64,000 nucleotides of DNA from Soehngenia sp. GTDB lineage: Bacteria; Bacillota; Clostridia; Tissierellales; Tissierellaceae. The number at the start of each line of letters is the position of its first letter. The first letter of the stretch is position 1. A model generated the notes under the pieces. The model was not told where the DNA came from. It made no database searches and saw nothing but the letters and a program-made list of their open reading frames with translations. Below, in pieces: positions 41,151 to 51,700 of this stretch. The stretch lies in NCBI GenBank assembly GCA_024637045.1, contig JAGXFX010000004.1, positions 113,970 through 177,969 on the forward strand. Direction: 5' to 3'. The position numbers and the translations under genes were made by a program.

Positions 41151-42365
41151 ATGAAGAATAATATTATAATATTTGGACTGATGATATCATTTGCACTGAT
41201 GTCGTTTAGTGGGACTGTGGTTTTTGCTGAAGAGATACCAGTTGAAGTGACTGAAGAAATTTCTGATGAGATAGTACCTGAAGAAGAAATGGAAGAAAAG
41301 CCAGTTTTGAAACTGAGTCTTCAGGATGCAATTGACTATGCTCTTGAAAACAGCAAGGATATGGAGATTGTAAGATTGGAGCTACTTAAAGCAGAAGTGG
41401 TGTACAATGACAATATCAGAGGGATTGACAGGGGAGAAGATAACCTTCAGTATATTTCTGTAAGAGATGCATTTGGAAGAGTTATTCCGGATGCAGTTGT
41501 GAATAAAGCATTCATACGTAATGGAGGAGCCAGACTTGCTACTGAACTAAGTTTTGACACAGCCAAGTGGAACGTGGAGATGAAGGAGAATGAAGTAAGG
41601 TATAATGTTGAAAAGGCATACTTTGATCTACTCCAAATTGAGAAAGAACTTAAAATAGCTGAGGATAACTTAGCTTTGGCACAAGAACAATATGATCATG
41701 CAAAACTAAGATATGAGGTAGGAATGATTTCTCAGCAGCAATTGCTTGGGTTGGAATTTAGTTTATCCCAAGCGCAAAGTAGTCATGAAACTGCTAGAAT
41801 GTATTATGGTTTACAAAAGATGAGTTTCAGGAACACATTGGGAATGGATTTTGATAGAGAATTTAAACTTATTGATGCAATAGAAGTTAAAGAATATGAA
41901 GAAATAAACTTGGAACATTCAATAGAACTTGCTTTTGAGAACAATGGAAGCCTTAAGATAGTTGAAGGAAATGTTGAAGTTGCAAATCTTAACCTTCAGG
42001 CACTAAGCGGAAGATACCCCGATATAACGTACGTATACAGAGCGCAGTCTGTTGATGTAGCAAAGGCTGAAAAGAACCTTGAAACAGTCCGAGCTGGTGT
42101 GGAAATGCAGGTAAGAAGTGCAGTCGTTAACCTGACAACTGCTGAAAAGCAGATTGCTACCTTTGAGAAAGCAGTCTATCAGGCTAGTGAAGGAGTAAGA
42201 ATTGCAGAACTTAGCTTTGAGCTTGGTCAGAATACACCAACAGAAGTAGCACAGGCAAACTTGAACCTAATGAATGCTAAGAAAAACTTGGCACAGCAGA
42301 TACACGCTTTCAATATGGCTCTGTTGGACTATAAATACAGCATTGGAATTGGGAAAGGATTCTAA
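41151..42365 (+). CDS. TolC family protein
   Basis: A 404-residue exported protein with signal peptide IIIFGLMISFALMSFSGTVVFAEE. The body is long amphipathic alpha-helix with the internally repeated TolC pattern (LSLQDAIDYALENSKDMEIVRLELLKAE..; AYFDLLQIEKELKIAEDNLALAQEQYDHAKLRYEVGMISQQQLL; later SFELGQNTPTEVAQANLNLMNAKKNL). I see no obvious outer-membrane beta-barrel strands, as in TolC homologues of monoderm Firmicutes. I chose ATG 41151 after GGGGAGGA over ATG 41136. An ABC exporter and two adaptors follow, so it probably forms part of an export path through the wall. Confidence 0.85.
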   Translation: MKNNIIIFGLMISFALMSFSGTVVFAEEIPVEVTEEISDEIVPEEEMEEKPVLKLSLQDAIDYALENSKDMEIVRLELLKAEVVYNDNIRGIDRGEDNLQYISVRDAFGRVIPDAVVNKAFIRNGGARLATELSFDTAKWNVEMKENEVRYNVEKAYFDLLQIEKELKIAEDNLALAQEQYDHAKLRYEVGMISQQQLLGLEFSLSQAQSSHETARMYYGLQKMSFRNTLGMDFDREFKLIDAIEVKEYEEINLEHSIELAFENNGSLKIVEGNVEVANLNLQALSGRYPDITYVYRAQSVDVAKAEKNLETVRAGVEMQVRSAVVNLTTAEKQIATFEKAVYQASEGVRIAELSFELGQNTPTEVAQANLNLMNAKKNLAQQIHAFNMALLDYKYSIGIGKGF

Positions 42366-42473
42366 TTCAACGAACAGTGAATAGTGAAAAATGAACAATG
42401 AAAAAAGATTCTTCAGCTCCGCTTCAGAATGACAAGGCTAGATCGAATCTCAATGACAAATACAAAACAATGA

Positions 42474-42512
42474 ATGCACAGTTAACTTTTTATAGGTAGC
42501 TGTGCATTTTTC
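42474..42512 (+). terminator. terminator of the TolC-like gene
   Basis: ATGCACAG (42474-42481) pairs with CTGTGCAT (near 42500-42507), then TTTTCTC. Upstream, 42368-42400 holds AACAGTGAATAGTG / AATGAACAATG type repeats. Confidence 0.7.
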
Positions 42513-42594
42513 TCATTTTTGGTCAGAAATTTCCAATGAGCTGTATTCACTTTAAAGCATTCGTGCTAAAATAATTGTAAGGGGTGTGATCCAG

Positions 42595-43305
42595 TTGAGT
42601 GAGAATATACTACTTAAGGCAGAAAACCTGAGCAAGTTGTACCAGATGGGTGAGGTTACGGTTGCTGCTGTAAAGAATGTTGATATAGAAATAATAAATG
42701 GAGAATTTGCCGTTATCCTTGGGCCCAGCGGCTCTGGAAAGAGTACCCTTCTTAATATCCTTGGAGGGATGGACCAGCCTACAGAGGGTAATGTATATAT
42801 GAACGGCGAAAGTATCATAGGCTTTAATGATAAAAAGCTAACTGCCTACAGAAGGGACAAGGTAGGCTTTGTATTCCAGTTCTATAACCTTATGGGAACA
42901 CTCACCGCCAGAGAGAACGTTGAGCTTGCAACTGAAATCTGCGAAGATGCACTTGATATAGATGAAGTACTGGAAACCGTAGGTCTTGGAGATCGAAAGG
43001 ATCATTTCCCCTCACAGATGTCAGGTGGAGAACAGCAGCGTGTGGCTATTGCCAGGGCTGTTGCCAAGAATGCTGACCTGCTGCTTTGTGACGAGCCTAC
43101 AGGAGCCCTTGACTTTGAAACGGGTATCAAAATTCTGGGATTACTGAAAGAGATAAATGTAAAATACAATAAAACCGTTGTTATAATAACCCACAATGTA
43201 CCAATCGGCGAAATGGCTGACAGGGTTATAAAGATGAGAAGTGGTGAAATAATAGAGATAACAGAGAATAAGGATCCAATCGAACCTGAAAGGATTGTAT
43301 GGTGA
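42595..43305 (+). CDS. ABC transporter ATP-binding protein (MacB/LolD-like)
   Basis: A 236-residue ATPase with Walker A GPSGSGKST, signature MSGGEQQRV, Walker B LLLCDEPTG and switch His in VIITHN, of the class that powers FtsX/MacB-type permeases. The start is TTG 42595, 10 nt after AAGGGG; GTG 42586 is too close to it. It overlaps the permease gene. It energises the permease at 43299, with the adaptor at 45688. Confidence 0.95.
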   Translation: MSENILLKAENLSKLYQMGEVTVAAVKNVDIEIINGEFAVILGPSGSGKSTLLNILGGMDQPTEGNVYMNGESIIGFNDKKLTAYRRDKVGFVFQFYNLMGTLTARENVELATEICEDALDIDEVLETVGLGDRKDHFPSQMSGGEQQRVAIARAVAKNADLLLCDEPTGALDFETGIKILGLLKEINVKYNKTVVIITHNVPIGEMADRVIKMRSGEIIEITENKDPIEPERIVW

Positions 43306-45662
43306 TGAAAAAGCTGGACAAGAGACTCTTGCGCACAATTAGAGAATCAAAGGGACAATTCATTTCCTTGACAATAGTGGTAATTGTAGCCCTGATTGTC
43401 TATGTCTCCTTTTCAATGGTTGCAGATCAGCTGTACAATTCAATATATCAATATTACGGTGAGACAAACTTTGCCCACATATTTGTGGATGTAAACAGGG
43501 TTCCTGGTAATGTCGTGGATGATTTGCTGTCAATTGATGGAATAGATCAGGTTCAGGGAAGGGTTGTCTCGGATGTTCCATTACGTGTTGAGGACCCAAA
43601 TGAAAAGGTCAATGTAAGGATTGTATCCGTTCCTTCAAATGAGAATCAGATTAATAGTCTGTTTGTTCTAGAAGGCGAAGAACTAAGGCCAGGAACAAGG
43701 ACAACATCTGTCCTTCAACAGTTTTTCATTGGTCGTGATATGGAGATTGGGGATACTCTTAGACCATACATAGGTGGAACTGAATATTCCCTGGAGGTTG
43801 TTGCGGAGGTAGGAAATCCTGAATACATATACCTTATGGAGAATGAGCAGACATTGCTACCTGATGAAAAGGGATTTGGAGTCATATATGTTCCTGAGGA
43901 GTTTGCACAGTCAGCCTTGGGATTCCAGGGGAGTTACAACAATGTAATTGTAACAATAGATGAAAGTCAAGAAAACAGGATTGATATAATTGCAGATGAT
44001 ATAGAAGATAGGCTTGAGAGATTTGGGATCAGAAGTATTGTCACAAGAGAAGACCATCTAAGTCATAGTGTTATGATTCAGGAGGTCGATTCCCTTAAGC
44101 TTATGTCACAATCAATGACCATTATTTTTCTTCTGGTAGCATCTGTTGTCATCTCGATAATGCTTTCAAGGATTGTAAGGAAGGACCGGATTGGAATTGG
44201 AGTACTCAAGGGCCTTGGCTACGGAAATACTCAGATTTTGATGCATTACGTCAAGTACTCAATTGCCATAGGATTGACCGGATCTCTAATAGGAATACTT
44301 TTTAGCATACCAATATCAAGGTCACTGGTGGAGTTATACATTCAATATATGAATATTCCGCTGTTCAGATCCGTTATTGACAACAATTACCTGATTTACG
44401 GAACACTTCTTACAACAGCTTTTTGCGTTGCGGCAGGCTTGTTTGGTGCAAGAAGCGTGTTGCAGATTTCACCAGCTGATGCCATGAGACCTGAGACACC
44501 CAGGACTGGTAAGCGAATGTGGATTGAAAGTTTCCAGGCGTTTTGGAAAAGAATGACATTCAGCTGGAAAATGGTCCTTCGAAATATTTCAAGGACAAAA
44601 CGGAGAGCATTCTTTCTTGTTATTGGAATTGCGCTTACCTTTGCAGTAACAATGGTCCCAGTATTTATGTCCACCGTATGGGATACCTTGTTTGAGAGGC
44701 AGTATTCTCAGCTGCAGAAGATGGATTACAGCATTGAATTTACCCGACCGCTTGATATAAAGGTTATCCCAGAGCTTCAAAAGCTTACTCAAATTGATTA
44801 TATTGAACCTAAAGTGGAGCTACCATTTGAGCTTGCGGAGGGATGGCGAAAAGAGATTGTAAATGTAATAGGTATTCGGAGAGACACAATAATGTATGGC
44901 TTCAGAACAACTTCAGGAAGAGAGATTGAGTTGCCTGAAAAGGGAATAGTCCTCACTGATATTCTTGCAAGACAATTACATGCTGGACCTGGTGATACCA
45001 TATCCATAAACAGTGTCTTACCTGGTGTATCTGAGAAAACCATCGAAGTAAAGGCTGTTGTGGAGCAGTATTTCGGGAAAAATGCATATATGGACATCGA
45101 GCAAATGTATGAAATCATTGAGGAAAAGAACATTGCAACAGGGGCTCTAGCCTTTACTGACTGGAACATAACACAGGATCTTAGGGACGTTCAGAATATC
45201 AGTGCAATAAATACAGTCCAGGATCTGCGTGCTACCATGGAGGAGTATATGGATCTTATTATTGCTTCCATGGGTGCTTTGATGCTGTTTGGAGGCATAC
45301 TGGGATTTGCTATTGTATATAATATTACAATAGTAAGCATCAGTGAAAGAATAATGGAATTTTCATCCCTAAGGGTGCTGGGATTTGACAAGAAGGAGAT
45401 ATTCAAGCTGGTCACCAGGGAGAATGCCCTGATGACAGTTTTTGGTCTGATACTTGGAATGCCACTGGGGTATTCAATGTGTAAAGGGATAGCTGATGCA
45501 GTGTCAACTGACATGTACACCATACCTGCTATAATCGAACCCTTTGTGTACCTTTATTCAGCTGTTGCAACTGTTGTATTTGTAATTGTTGCCCAGATGG
45601 CAACTTATAAGAAAATAAAGGACCTGAATTTTATAGATGCGTTAAAGAACAGGATATCATGA
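43299..45662 (+). CDS. FtsX/MacB-like ABC transporter permease
   Basis: A 787-residue permease with an N-terminal membrane helix, a large extracytoplasmic domain (about 45-255), three helices, a further helix pair and second extracytoplasmic domain (about 430-620), and four final helices. This duplicated FtsX arrangement fits lipid, peptide or lipoprotein exporters with mechanotransmission rather than classic importers. The start is ATG 43299 or ATG 43305 (MKKLDKRLL). The substrate is unknown. Confidence 0.92.
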   Translation: MVMKKLDKRLLRTIRESKGQFISLTIVVIVALIVYVSFSMVADQLYNSIYQYYGETNFAHIFVDVNRVPGNVVDDLLSIDGIDQVQGRVVSDVPLRVEDPNEKVNVRIVSVPSNENQINSLFVLEGEELRPGTRTTSVLQQFFIGRDMEIGDTLRPYIGGTEYSLEVVAEVGNPEYIYLMENEQTLLPDEKGFGVIYVPEEFAQSALGFQGSYNNVIVTIDESQENRIDIIADDIEDRLERFGIRSIVTREDHLSHSVMIQEVDSLKLMSQSMTIIFLLVASVVISIMLSRIVRKDRIGIGVLKGLGYGNTQILMHYVKYSIAIGLTGSLIGILFSIPISRSLVELYIQYMNIPLFRSVIDNNYLIYGTLLTTAFCVAAGLFGARSVLQISPADAMRPETPRTGKRMWIESFQAFWKRMTFSWKMVLRNISRTKRRAFFLVIGIALTFAVTMVPVFMSTVWDTLFERQYSQLQKMDYSIEFTRPLDIKVIPELQKLTQIDYIEPKVELPFELAEGWRKEIVNVIGIRRDTIMYGFRTTSGREIELPEKGIVLTDILARQLHAGPGDTISINSVLPGVSEKTIEVKAVVEQYFGKNAYMDIEQMYEIIEEKNIATGALAFTDWNITQDLRDVQNISAINTVQDLRATMEEYMDLIIASMGALMLFGGILGFAIVYNITIVSISERIMEFSSLRVLGFDKKEIFKLVTRENALMTVFGLILGMPLGYSMCKGIADAVSTDMYTIPAIIEPFVYLYSAVATVVFVIVAQMATYKKIKDLNFIDALKNRIS

Positions 45663-45687
45663 TTCCAAACTATTACGGGGATGTGAG

Positions 45688-46929
45688 ATGATGAAAAAGA
45701 AGATAATAATTATTGGAGCTTTGGTTATTGTGACAGGAGCAGCGGCAGTTTTCTTCCTTAATCAAGGAGACGGACTTCAGGTAAACGGAGCAGAAACAAC
45801 AAAGGGTAGTATTGAGGAGTATGTAGAGGAAACAGGTACTGTTATGGCTAGAAACAATATCCAGGTCTATTCTCCGGCATCTGGGAAGGTCACAGAGGTC
45901 CTTGTTGATGTAGGCGATACCGTTGTGGAGGGTGATGTCCTTGTTAAGCTTGACGGGGAAACCTTGTCTTTGCAGCTTGCCCAGCTGGAAGCTCAGAGAA
46001 GTGCAGCAGTTGCTCAGCTTAATGAGGCAAAAAAGGCTGGGGATGCCAATGCAATAAGAAGTCTTCAGCTTGATATTGAACAGATGCAAAGGACCATCCA
46101 GGAAGAGGAAGAAAATCTTCAGGATACCAAGACTCTATATGAAGCAGGGGCAATAAGCGAGGAGCAGTTAAGAGCAGCTGAAAGAAATATTGAAACTCAG
46201 ATGACAAACCTGGCAAAGATGAAGCTCCAACTAAATCAGTTGAATAGTCCTGTATCTGGAAACCTGATTGCACAGTACGAAGCTCAGATAAGACAGATTG
46301 ATCTCCAGAAGCAGGAGCTTTCAAGCTCAGGTGATGACTATACAATCGTAGCAGGCGTAACCGGAACTGTTCTTCAGAAGACAGTCCAAAAGGGAAGCTT
46401 CCTTCAACCAGGGATGAGTTTGATGGAGCTTGGAGATACAGAAAATCTTTACATCCAAAGCGATATTCTTGTAAGTGAGATTTCAGATATAGAAGAAGGT
46501 TTATCTGTTAGACTGATAAATGAAGACCTTGGGATAGAGGCATCTGGCGAGATCCAGAAAATACATCCCAACGCATTCAGCAAAATATCCGACCTAGGAG
46601 TTGAGCAAAAGAGAATAACAGTTGAAATCCAAATGGACAGCATCCCCGATGGATTAAGACCAGGATATGATTTGCAGGTTAGGATTATAACTGAATCCAG
46701 TGATGACACATTAATAATCCCAGAGAATGCAGTGTTTACAATGGAAGGGAAGGACTATGTATTTATTGATGCGGCTGGAGTTGCAGAGCTTAGAGAGATT
46801 CAGACAGGCATTCAAAGTGGAAGAGAGATTGAAATTCTCTCAGGGCTTGAAGAAGGAGAAGTAGTAATAATGTCTCCAGAAGGGGAGTTGGAGGATGGGA
46901 TGAGTGTTGTAACTGCTATTCAGGAATAG
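45688..46929 (+). CDS. HlyD/MacA-type efflux adaptor (membrane fusion protein)
   Basis: A 413-residue adaptor with one N-terminal membrane helix (IIIIGALVIVTGAAAVFFL), a lipoyl/barrel-sandwich half (VYSPASGKVTEVLVDVGDTVVEGDVLVKLDG), a coiled-coil hairpin (about 95-215), the second lipoyl half (VAGVTGTVLQKTVQKGSFL) and beta-barrel domains. It links the ABC permease to a wall-spanning channel, here plausibly the TolC-like protein upstream. Confidence 0.93.
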   Translation: MMKKKIIIIGALVIVTGAAAVFFLNQGDGLQVNGAETTKGSIEEYVEETGTVMARNNIQVYSPASGKVTEVLVDVGDTVVEGDVLVKLDGETLSLQLAQLEAQRSAAVAQLNEAKKAGDANAIRSLQLDIEQMQRTIQEEEENLQDTKTLYEAGAISEEQLRAAERNIETQMTNLAKMKLQLNQLNSPVSGNLIAQYEAQIRQIDLQKQELSSSGDDYTIVAGVTGTVLQKTVQKGSFLQPGMSLMELGDTENLYIQSDILVSEISDIEEGLSVRLINEDLGIEASGEIQKIHPNAFSKISDLGVEQKRITVEIQMDSIPDGLRPGYDLQVRIITESSDDTLIIPENAVFTMEGKDYVFIDAAGVAELREIQTGIQSGREIEILSGLEEGEVVIMSPEGELEDGMSVVTAIQE

Positions 46930-47034
46930 TAGTTACAACAGTGAACAGAGAATAATGAAAAGTGAACAATAGAGAAGATAGTGAAAAGACAGGTAATATC
47001 TAAGATTGTGATATGAGACAACACTAACATTTAA

Positions 47035-47336
47035 TTGACACAAAAGAATAATATTGCTACAATAAAGGAAGTAATCTGTATGGGGGTACAGAGCATTCTA
47101 TTGTCGATGGAACGCCGTATGCGGTGAAAGTCGCACGTACGGTGTGGTCCTGCACGAAAACCTAGGTTAAGGTTAGTGAGGAATGAAGTTCCAATAGGTT
47201 AGTCAGGGATGAAATTGACACATAAACCATTTAGGTTAGTGAGGAAATGATCCTGCCTAAACATAGGCAAGTCAGGAAATGAGAAATAAACAAAAAAACA
47301 GAGGAGGCTTCGGGTAAAACCGGAGCTTTCTTTTTT
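47035..47336 (+). ncRNA. candidate noncoding RNA containing an orphan domain V
   Basis: A good promoter (TTGACA 47035-47040, 17 nt, TACAAT 47058-47063) and an intrinsic terminator (AGGCTTCGG 47305-47313 with CCGGAGCTT 47320-47328, then TTTTTT) bound a roughly 265-nt stretch without ORFs. It contains a canonical group II intron domain V (47112-47145) and four imperfect GGTTAGT(G/C)AGG(A/G)ATGA units starting near 47171, 47197, 47234 and 47266. It is either an intron remnant or a domesticated RNA. Transcription is predicted only. Confidence 0.55.
47112..47145 (+). mobile_element. group II intron domain V (solitary remnant)
   Basis: The 34-nt hairpin has a 9-bp lower helix (ACGCCGTAT with GTACGGTGT), catalytic triad CGC at 47113-47115, upper stem GCGGT/GTCGC with a GAAA tetraloop (47126-47129), and the two-nt AC bulge at 47135-47136. 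These are the invariant domain V features; a CGC triad is seen in IIC introns. No reverse transcriptase ORF or intron 5' end is present nearby. Confidence 0.82.
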
Positions 47337-47413
47337 GTTGTCTCTTACCTCATAGATATTACCTTAATCTACACATTCATAAGAAAAAATCTTCTGAGGT
47401 TAAGAACTTTACA

Positions 47414-47467
47414 TTGCTAATTTCCTCAGCATTCTGTATAATATTACTTACCGACCGACCAGTCGGT
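47414..47467 (+). promoter_or_regulatory. RND operon promoter with TetR-type operator
   Basis: TTGCTA (47414-47419), 17 nt, TATAAT (47437-47442). The operator ACCGAC-CGACCA-GTCGGT (47450-47467) has 6-bp inverted arms and lies at the start site. The TetR gene is the last of this operon, so autorepression is likely. Confidence 0.82.
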
Positions 47468-47503
47468 TTTTGTAGAATATATATTAGATCAGGAGGAATT
47501 TTA

Positions 47504-48709
47504 ATGAAAAAGAGAATAATATCACTGCTTATAGTAATGATAATGATAGCGGCATTTGCTTCTGGATGTACCGGAAACAATGAAGAGGAAGTACAGGTGG
47601 AAAGCTTTACAGCGGTCCAAATAAAGGCTGCTGAGCTTGGAACAATTGAGAATGCAGTTACAATAAACGGCCGGGTTTCTGCCAATGAAGAGGTTTCCGT
47701 AATGCCAAAGGCAATGGGAACGGTTGTTTCACTGAACGTGGAGCTTGGAGACCAGGTTAGCGAAGGTGATGTACTTTTCACAGTTGAGCAAAAGGATATG
47801 AACCTTAGTGTGTCTCAGGCTGCCAACGGAGTTGATATTGCAAGAAAAAGTGTTGACCAGGCAGCTAATGGACTAAACTCAGCAAAGATCAACTATGAAT
47901 TGAACAAGGAGAAGATTGAGAATGCTCAGCTCAATCTTGAGAGAACAAGAACCCTCTATGAAGAAGGAGCAGTGTCAAAGAGCCAGCTTGAACAGGCTGA
48001 ACTTAGTGCAAGCCAACTTAATCTTGATGCACTGCAGTCACAGGTTACTCAGGCGCAAATCTCCTACCAACAGGCTCAGGAGCAGCTTCAACAAGCCCAG
48101 ATTTCATATCAGCAGGCTCAAAGTGGTTTAAGCAATACTGTAGTTGAAGCACCTATGACAGGAGTTGTATCAGCTCTTAATGTCAAGGAGGGACAGATTG
48201 CTTCAAGTGGGCAGGCTGCTGTCACAATTACGAACGCGGATACTGTATATGTAAGAATAAATGTTGTAGAGAGTGTGGTAAACAGTCTTGAAGAAGGGCA
48301 AGGGGTACAGATTGCTGTTCCTTCGGCATTTGAAGGATATATTGACAGTGTAATTGACTATGTCAGCCAGTCTGCTGATCCAATGAACAAACTGTATGAA
48401 GTTAGAGTATATGTTAACAATGCCAATTATGGAATTCGATCTGGTATGACGGGATCTGTTAAGCTGAGCCTTGAAAGAGCAGAGGATGTCATAGTAATAG
48501 ATTCAAATGCCGTTCTTGATAAAGAGGGCAGGAAAATTGTGTATCTTGCTCAGGAAGACAAAGCGGTAGAAAAAGAGGTTCAGATTGGTCTTGATACAGG
48601 AGAGCAAGTTCAGATTGTATCCGGAATATCTCAAGGAGATATGGTTATTGTGGAAGGACAGCATTATGTATCTGACGGAGCTGTTTTGAAAGTAGTTAGG
48701 GGTGAATAG
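47504..48709 (+). CDS. RND efflux adaptor lipoprotein (HlyD family)
   Basis: A 401-residue adaptor with a lipoprotein signal (IIAAFASGC, lipobox Cys near residue 23). It has a barrel-sandwich half (VMPKAMGTVVSLNVELGDQVSEGDVLFTVE), a long Gln/Ala-rich coiled-coil hairpin (about 110-215), the second half (VEAPMTGVVSALNVKEGQIASSG) and beta-barrel domains. ATG 47504 follows AGGAGGAATTTTA. It pairs with the RND permease 2 nt downstream. Confidence 0.93.
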   Translation: MKKRIISLLIVMIMIAAFASGCTGNNEEEVQVESFTAVQIKAAELGTIENAVTINGRVSANEEVSVMPKAMGTVVSLNVELGDQVSEGDVLFTVEQKDMNLSVSQAANGVDIARKSVDQAANGLNSAKINYELNKEKIENAQLNLERTRTLYEEGAVSKSQLEQAELSASQLNLDALQSQVTQAQISYQQAQEQLQQAQISYQQAQSGLSNTVVEAPMTGVVSALNVKEGQIASSGQAAVTITNADTVYVRINVVESVVNSLEEGQGVQIAVPSAFEGYIDSVIDYVSQSADPMNKLYEVRVYVNNANYGIRSGMTGSVKLSLERAEDVIVIDSNAVLDKEGRKIVYLAQEDKAVEKEVQIGLDTGEQVQIVSGISQGDMVIVEGQHYVSDGAVLKVVRGE

Positions 48710-48711
48710 AT

Positions 48712-51700
48712 ATGAATTTATCTAAGCTGTCAGTAAAAAGACCTGTCACCATTACCATGATAGTTCTTATTATGGTTCTAATTGGTGCAATATCCCTTAC
48801 AGAGCTTCCAATAGATCTTTTTCCAGAAATCGAGGTGCCAGTTGCAGTTGTAGTTACTAGCTACTCGGGAACGGGACCACAGGAGATGGAAAATCTTATC
48901 ACTAGGCAGATTGAGGGTGCAATTGCCACCGTTGTAAATATTGATACTGTCTCTTCAATATCATCGGAAGGCTCATCCATTGTCATTGCCCAGTTCAACT
49001 TCGGGGTGGATATGGATATGGCTGCCCTTGAGATGCGTGAAAAGGTAGATATGGTCAAGGGATTCCTTCCAGAAGAAGCAGAGGATCCAATGGTAATGAA
49101 AATTGATCCAAATGCCCTTCCAATAGTTCAGATTTCACTATCAACTGAGGGAGACCTTGCTGGACTGCAGGATCTTGCTGAGGACACCTTCAGCCAGAGG
49201 CTTGAAAGAATTGATGGAGTTGCTTCAGTTGATATATTTGGAGGCTATTCCAGAGAAATTGAAATAGCAGTAAACCAAAATGAGCTTTCAAATTATGGAT
49301 TGAGCACAAGTCAATTGACGCAGCTGCTTGCTGCATCAAACATGAATCTTCCGGGAGGGACCGTAAATAAAGGTGACCAGGAGCTTTCAGTTAGGGTTAC
49401 GGGAGAATTCGAGGATATCGATGACATAAGGAATATGCCTGTACCACTCGGTTCAGGGGATGTAATAAGACTCGGAGATATTTCTGAAGTAAATCTTGTT
49501 ACTCAGGACCTTGGCACAATATCAAGGACTGATGGCAATGACAGTATTACAATGTCCCTTCAAAAACAATCGGGACGAAATACTGTTCAGGTAGCTGAGT
49601 TGATAAGTGAGGAAATTGAAAAACTTCAAAGGGATTATCCCAACGTGGAAATAGACGTAGTTATGGATACTGCAGACTTTATTGTTCAGTCCATAAACAC
49701 TGTAGCAAAAAATGCCATTTTTGGATCGCTGCTTGCTGTATTTGTACTGTATATTTTCTTGAAGAATCTAAGAACTACTTTGATAATTGGTATCGCGATA
49801 CCAATATCATTGATAACTTCCTTTATATTGTTGTACTTTAACGGCATAACATTAAATATTATGACATTGGGAGGACTCGCCCTTGCGGTGGGTATGCTCG
49901 TTGACAGTGCTATAGTTGTACTTGAAAATATATTCAGGTACAACTCAGAAGGACACTCCAGGGAGGAGTCTGCCATTGAGGGAGCATCAGAGGTTGGAAT
50001 GGCAATTACTGCTTCGACCTTGACTACAATTGCAGTCTTTGTACCCATTATGTTTGTTGAGGGAATTGTAGGTACAATATTCAGGGACTTTGCACTTACT
50101 GTAACACTGTCACTGGCTGCATCCTTGCTTGTGTCTCTAACCCTCATACCAATGTTATCATCAAAGATATTAAAGGTAGCTGAAACGGAAAAGGGCAAGA
50201 AGAGAAAGCTGGAGAAATTGTACAATGCCTTTGACGGTATATATGGAAGAGTTGAGAATACCTACGCCAAGCTACTTGCAAAAAGTCTTGCAAGGCGAAA
50301 GCTTACAATATTTATTGCGCTAGCAGTATTTATAGGGAGTATAGCAAGCCTTCTTGTTGTGGGGATGGAATTTCTACCATCTACTGATGAAGGTATTATA
50401 AATATATCTGTGGACTTGCCACTTGGTTCAGATATTGAGAAGATAGACCAGGTAACAAAGCAAGTCGAAGATAGGATTGTCGAAATACCTGAGCTGCAGA
50501 TCATGTCAACCAGTGTAGGTGGAGGAAACATGATGGTAAGACCAGGAGGTGGAGGAAGCGCCACAATATCCTTGCTGCTGGTGCCTTTATCAGAAAGAGA
50601 CCGTTCAACTGCTGAAGTCTCAGAAGAAATTAGACAGCGGGTCAAGGAAATTCCAGGAGCTGAAATTTCAATATCAGCAACCTCGACAACTGCAATGATT
50701 GGCTCAGGAAATCCAGTAAGCATAACAATAAAGGGTTCCGAGTTAGATATTCTGGAAGATATTTCAGAGGATGTAAAAAGTATAGTTGAATCCGTCGAAG
50801 GAACAAGAGAAGTCACCACAAGCATAAGTGATTCAGTTCCTGAGCTTCAGGTTCTTGTTGACAAGGAAATGGCTGCCACATATGGCCTAACAGCTGCACA
50901 GGTAGCAAATAGTGTAAGAAACAACGCATCGGGAAGCACCGTAACAAGACTTAAGGACGGTGGAGAAGAGATTGATGTGGTAATAAGATCTGTTGGGGAT
51001 ATAACAGAAAGCATCGGAAACTTTGAACAAATGGAAATATCAACCCCAATGGGAACCAATATACCACTAAGTCAGATTGCCGATGTATCAATTGAAAGAG
51101 GACCAACATCAATCAACAGGGAAAATCAGGAAAGGGTTGTAACTGTAAACAGCCAGATAGTTGACAGGGACCTTAACAGCATAGTATCTGATATTGAAGG
51201 GGAGCTTGGGCTATACCAGATTCCAGACGGCTACAGCTACAGCATTGGTGGAGAAAATGAAGAGATGATTGATGCATTCCAACAGCTTGGATTGGCATTG
51301 GTTCTTGCTTTGATCCTTATATACATGGTAATGGCAGCTCAGTTTGAGTCATTGATATATCCATTTATAATAATGTTTACAATTCCACTTGCATTTTCAG
51401 GTGGTGCCCTTGGTCTGTTCCTTACAGGGAGGTCTCTTGGTGTAACAGCCTTCATAGGAGTAATAATCCTTTCTGGTATAGTTGTAAACAACGGTATAGT
51501 CCTTATTGACTATATCAATACATTGAGAAAAAGAGGAATAGAAAGACAAGAGGCGATAAAAACAGCTGGGCCAATTAGGCTTAGACCGATCCTAATGACG
51601 AGTCTTACGACTATTCTTGGACTAATTCCAATAACATTGGGAGTTGGTGAAGGAGCAGAACTTATGGCTCCTCTTGGAAGTGTTGTAATTGGTGGATTGA

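Larger units (their letters stand above)
46930..47503 (+). other. 574-nt intergenic region holding a possible ncRNA unit and the RND operon promoter
   Basis: 46935-46975 has AACAGTGAACAGAG / AAGTGAACAATAG repeats. 47035-47336 is a promoter-to-terminator unit with an orphan group II intron domain V. 47414-47467 holds the RND operon promoter and TetR-type operator. No protein-coding frame is convincing. Confidence 0.7.
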
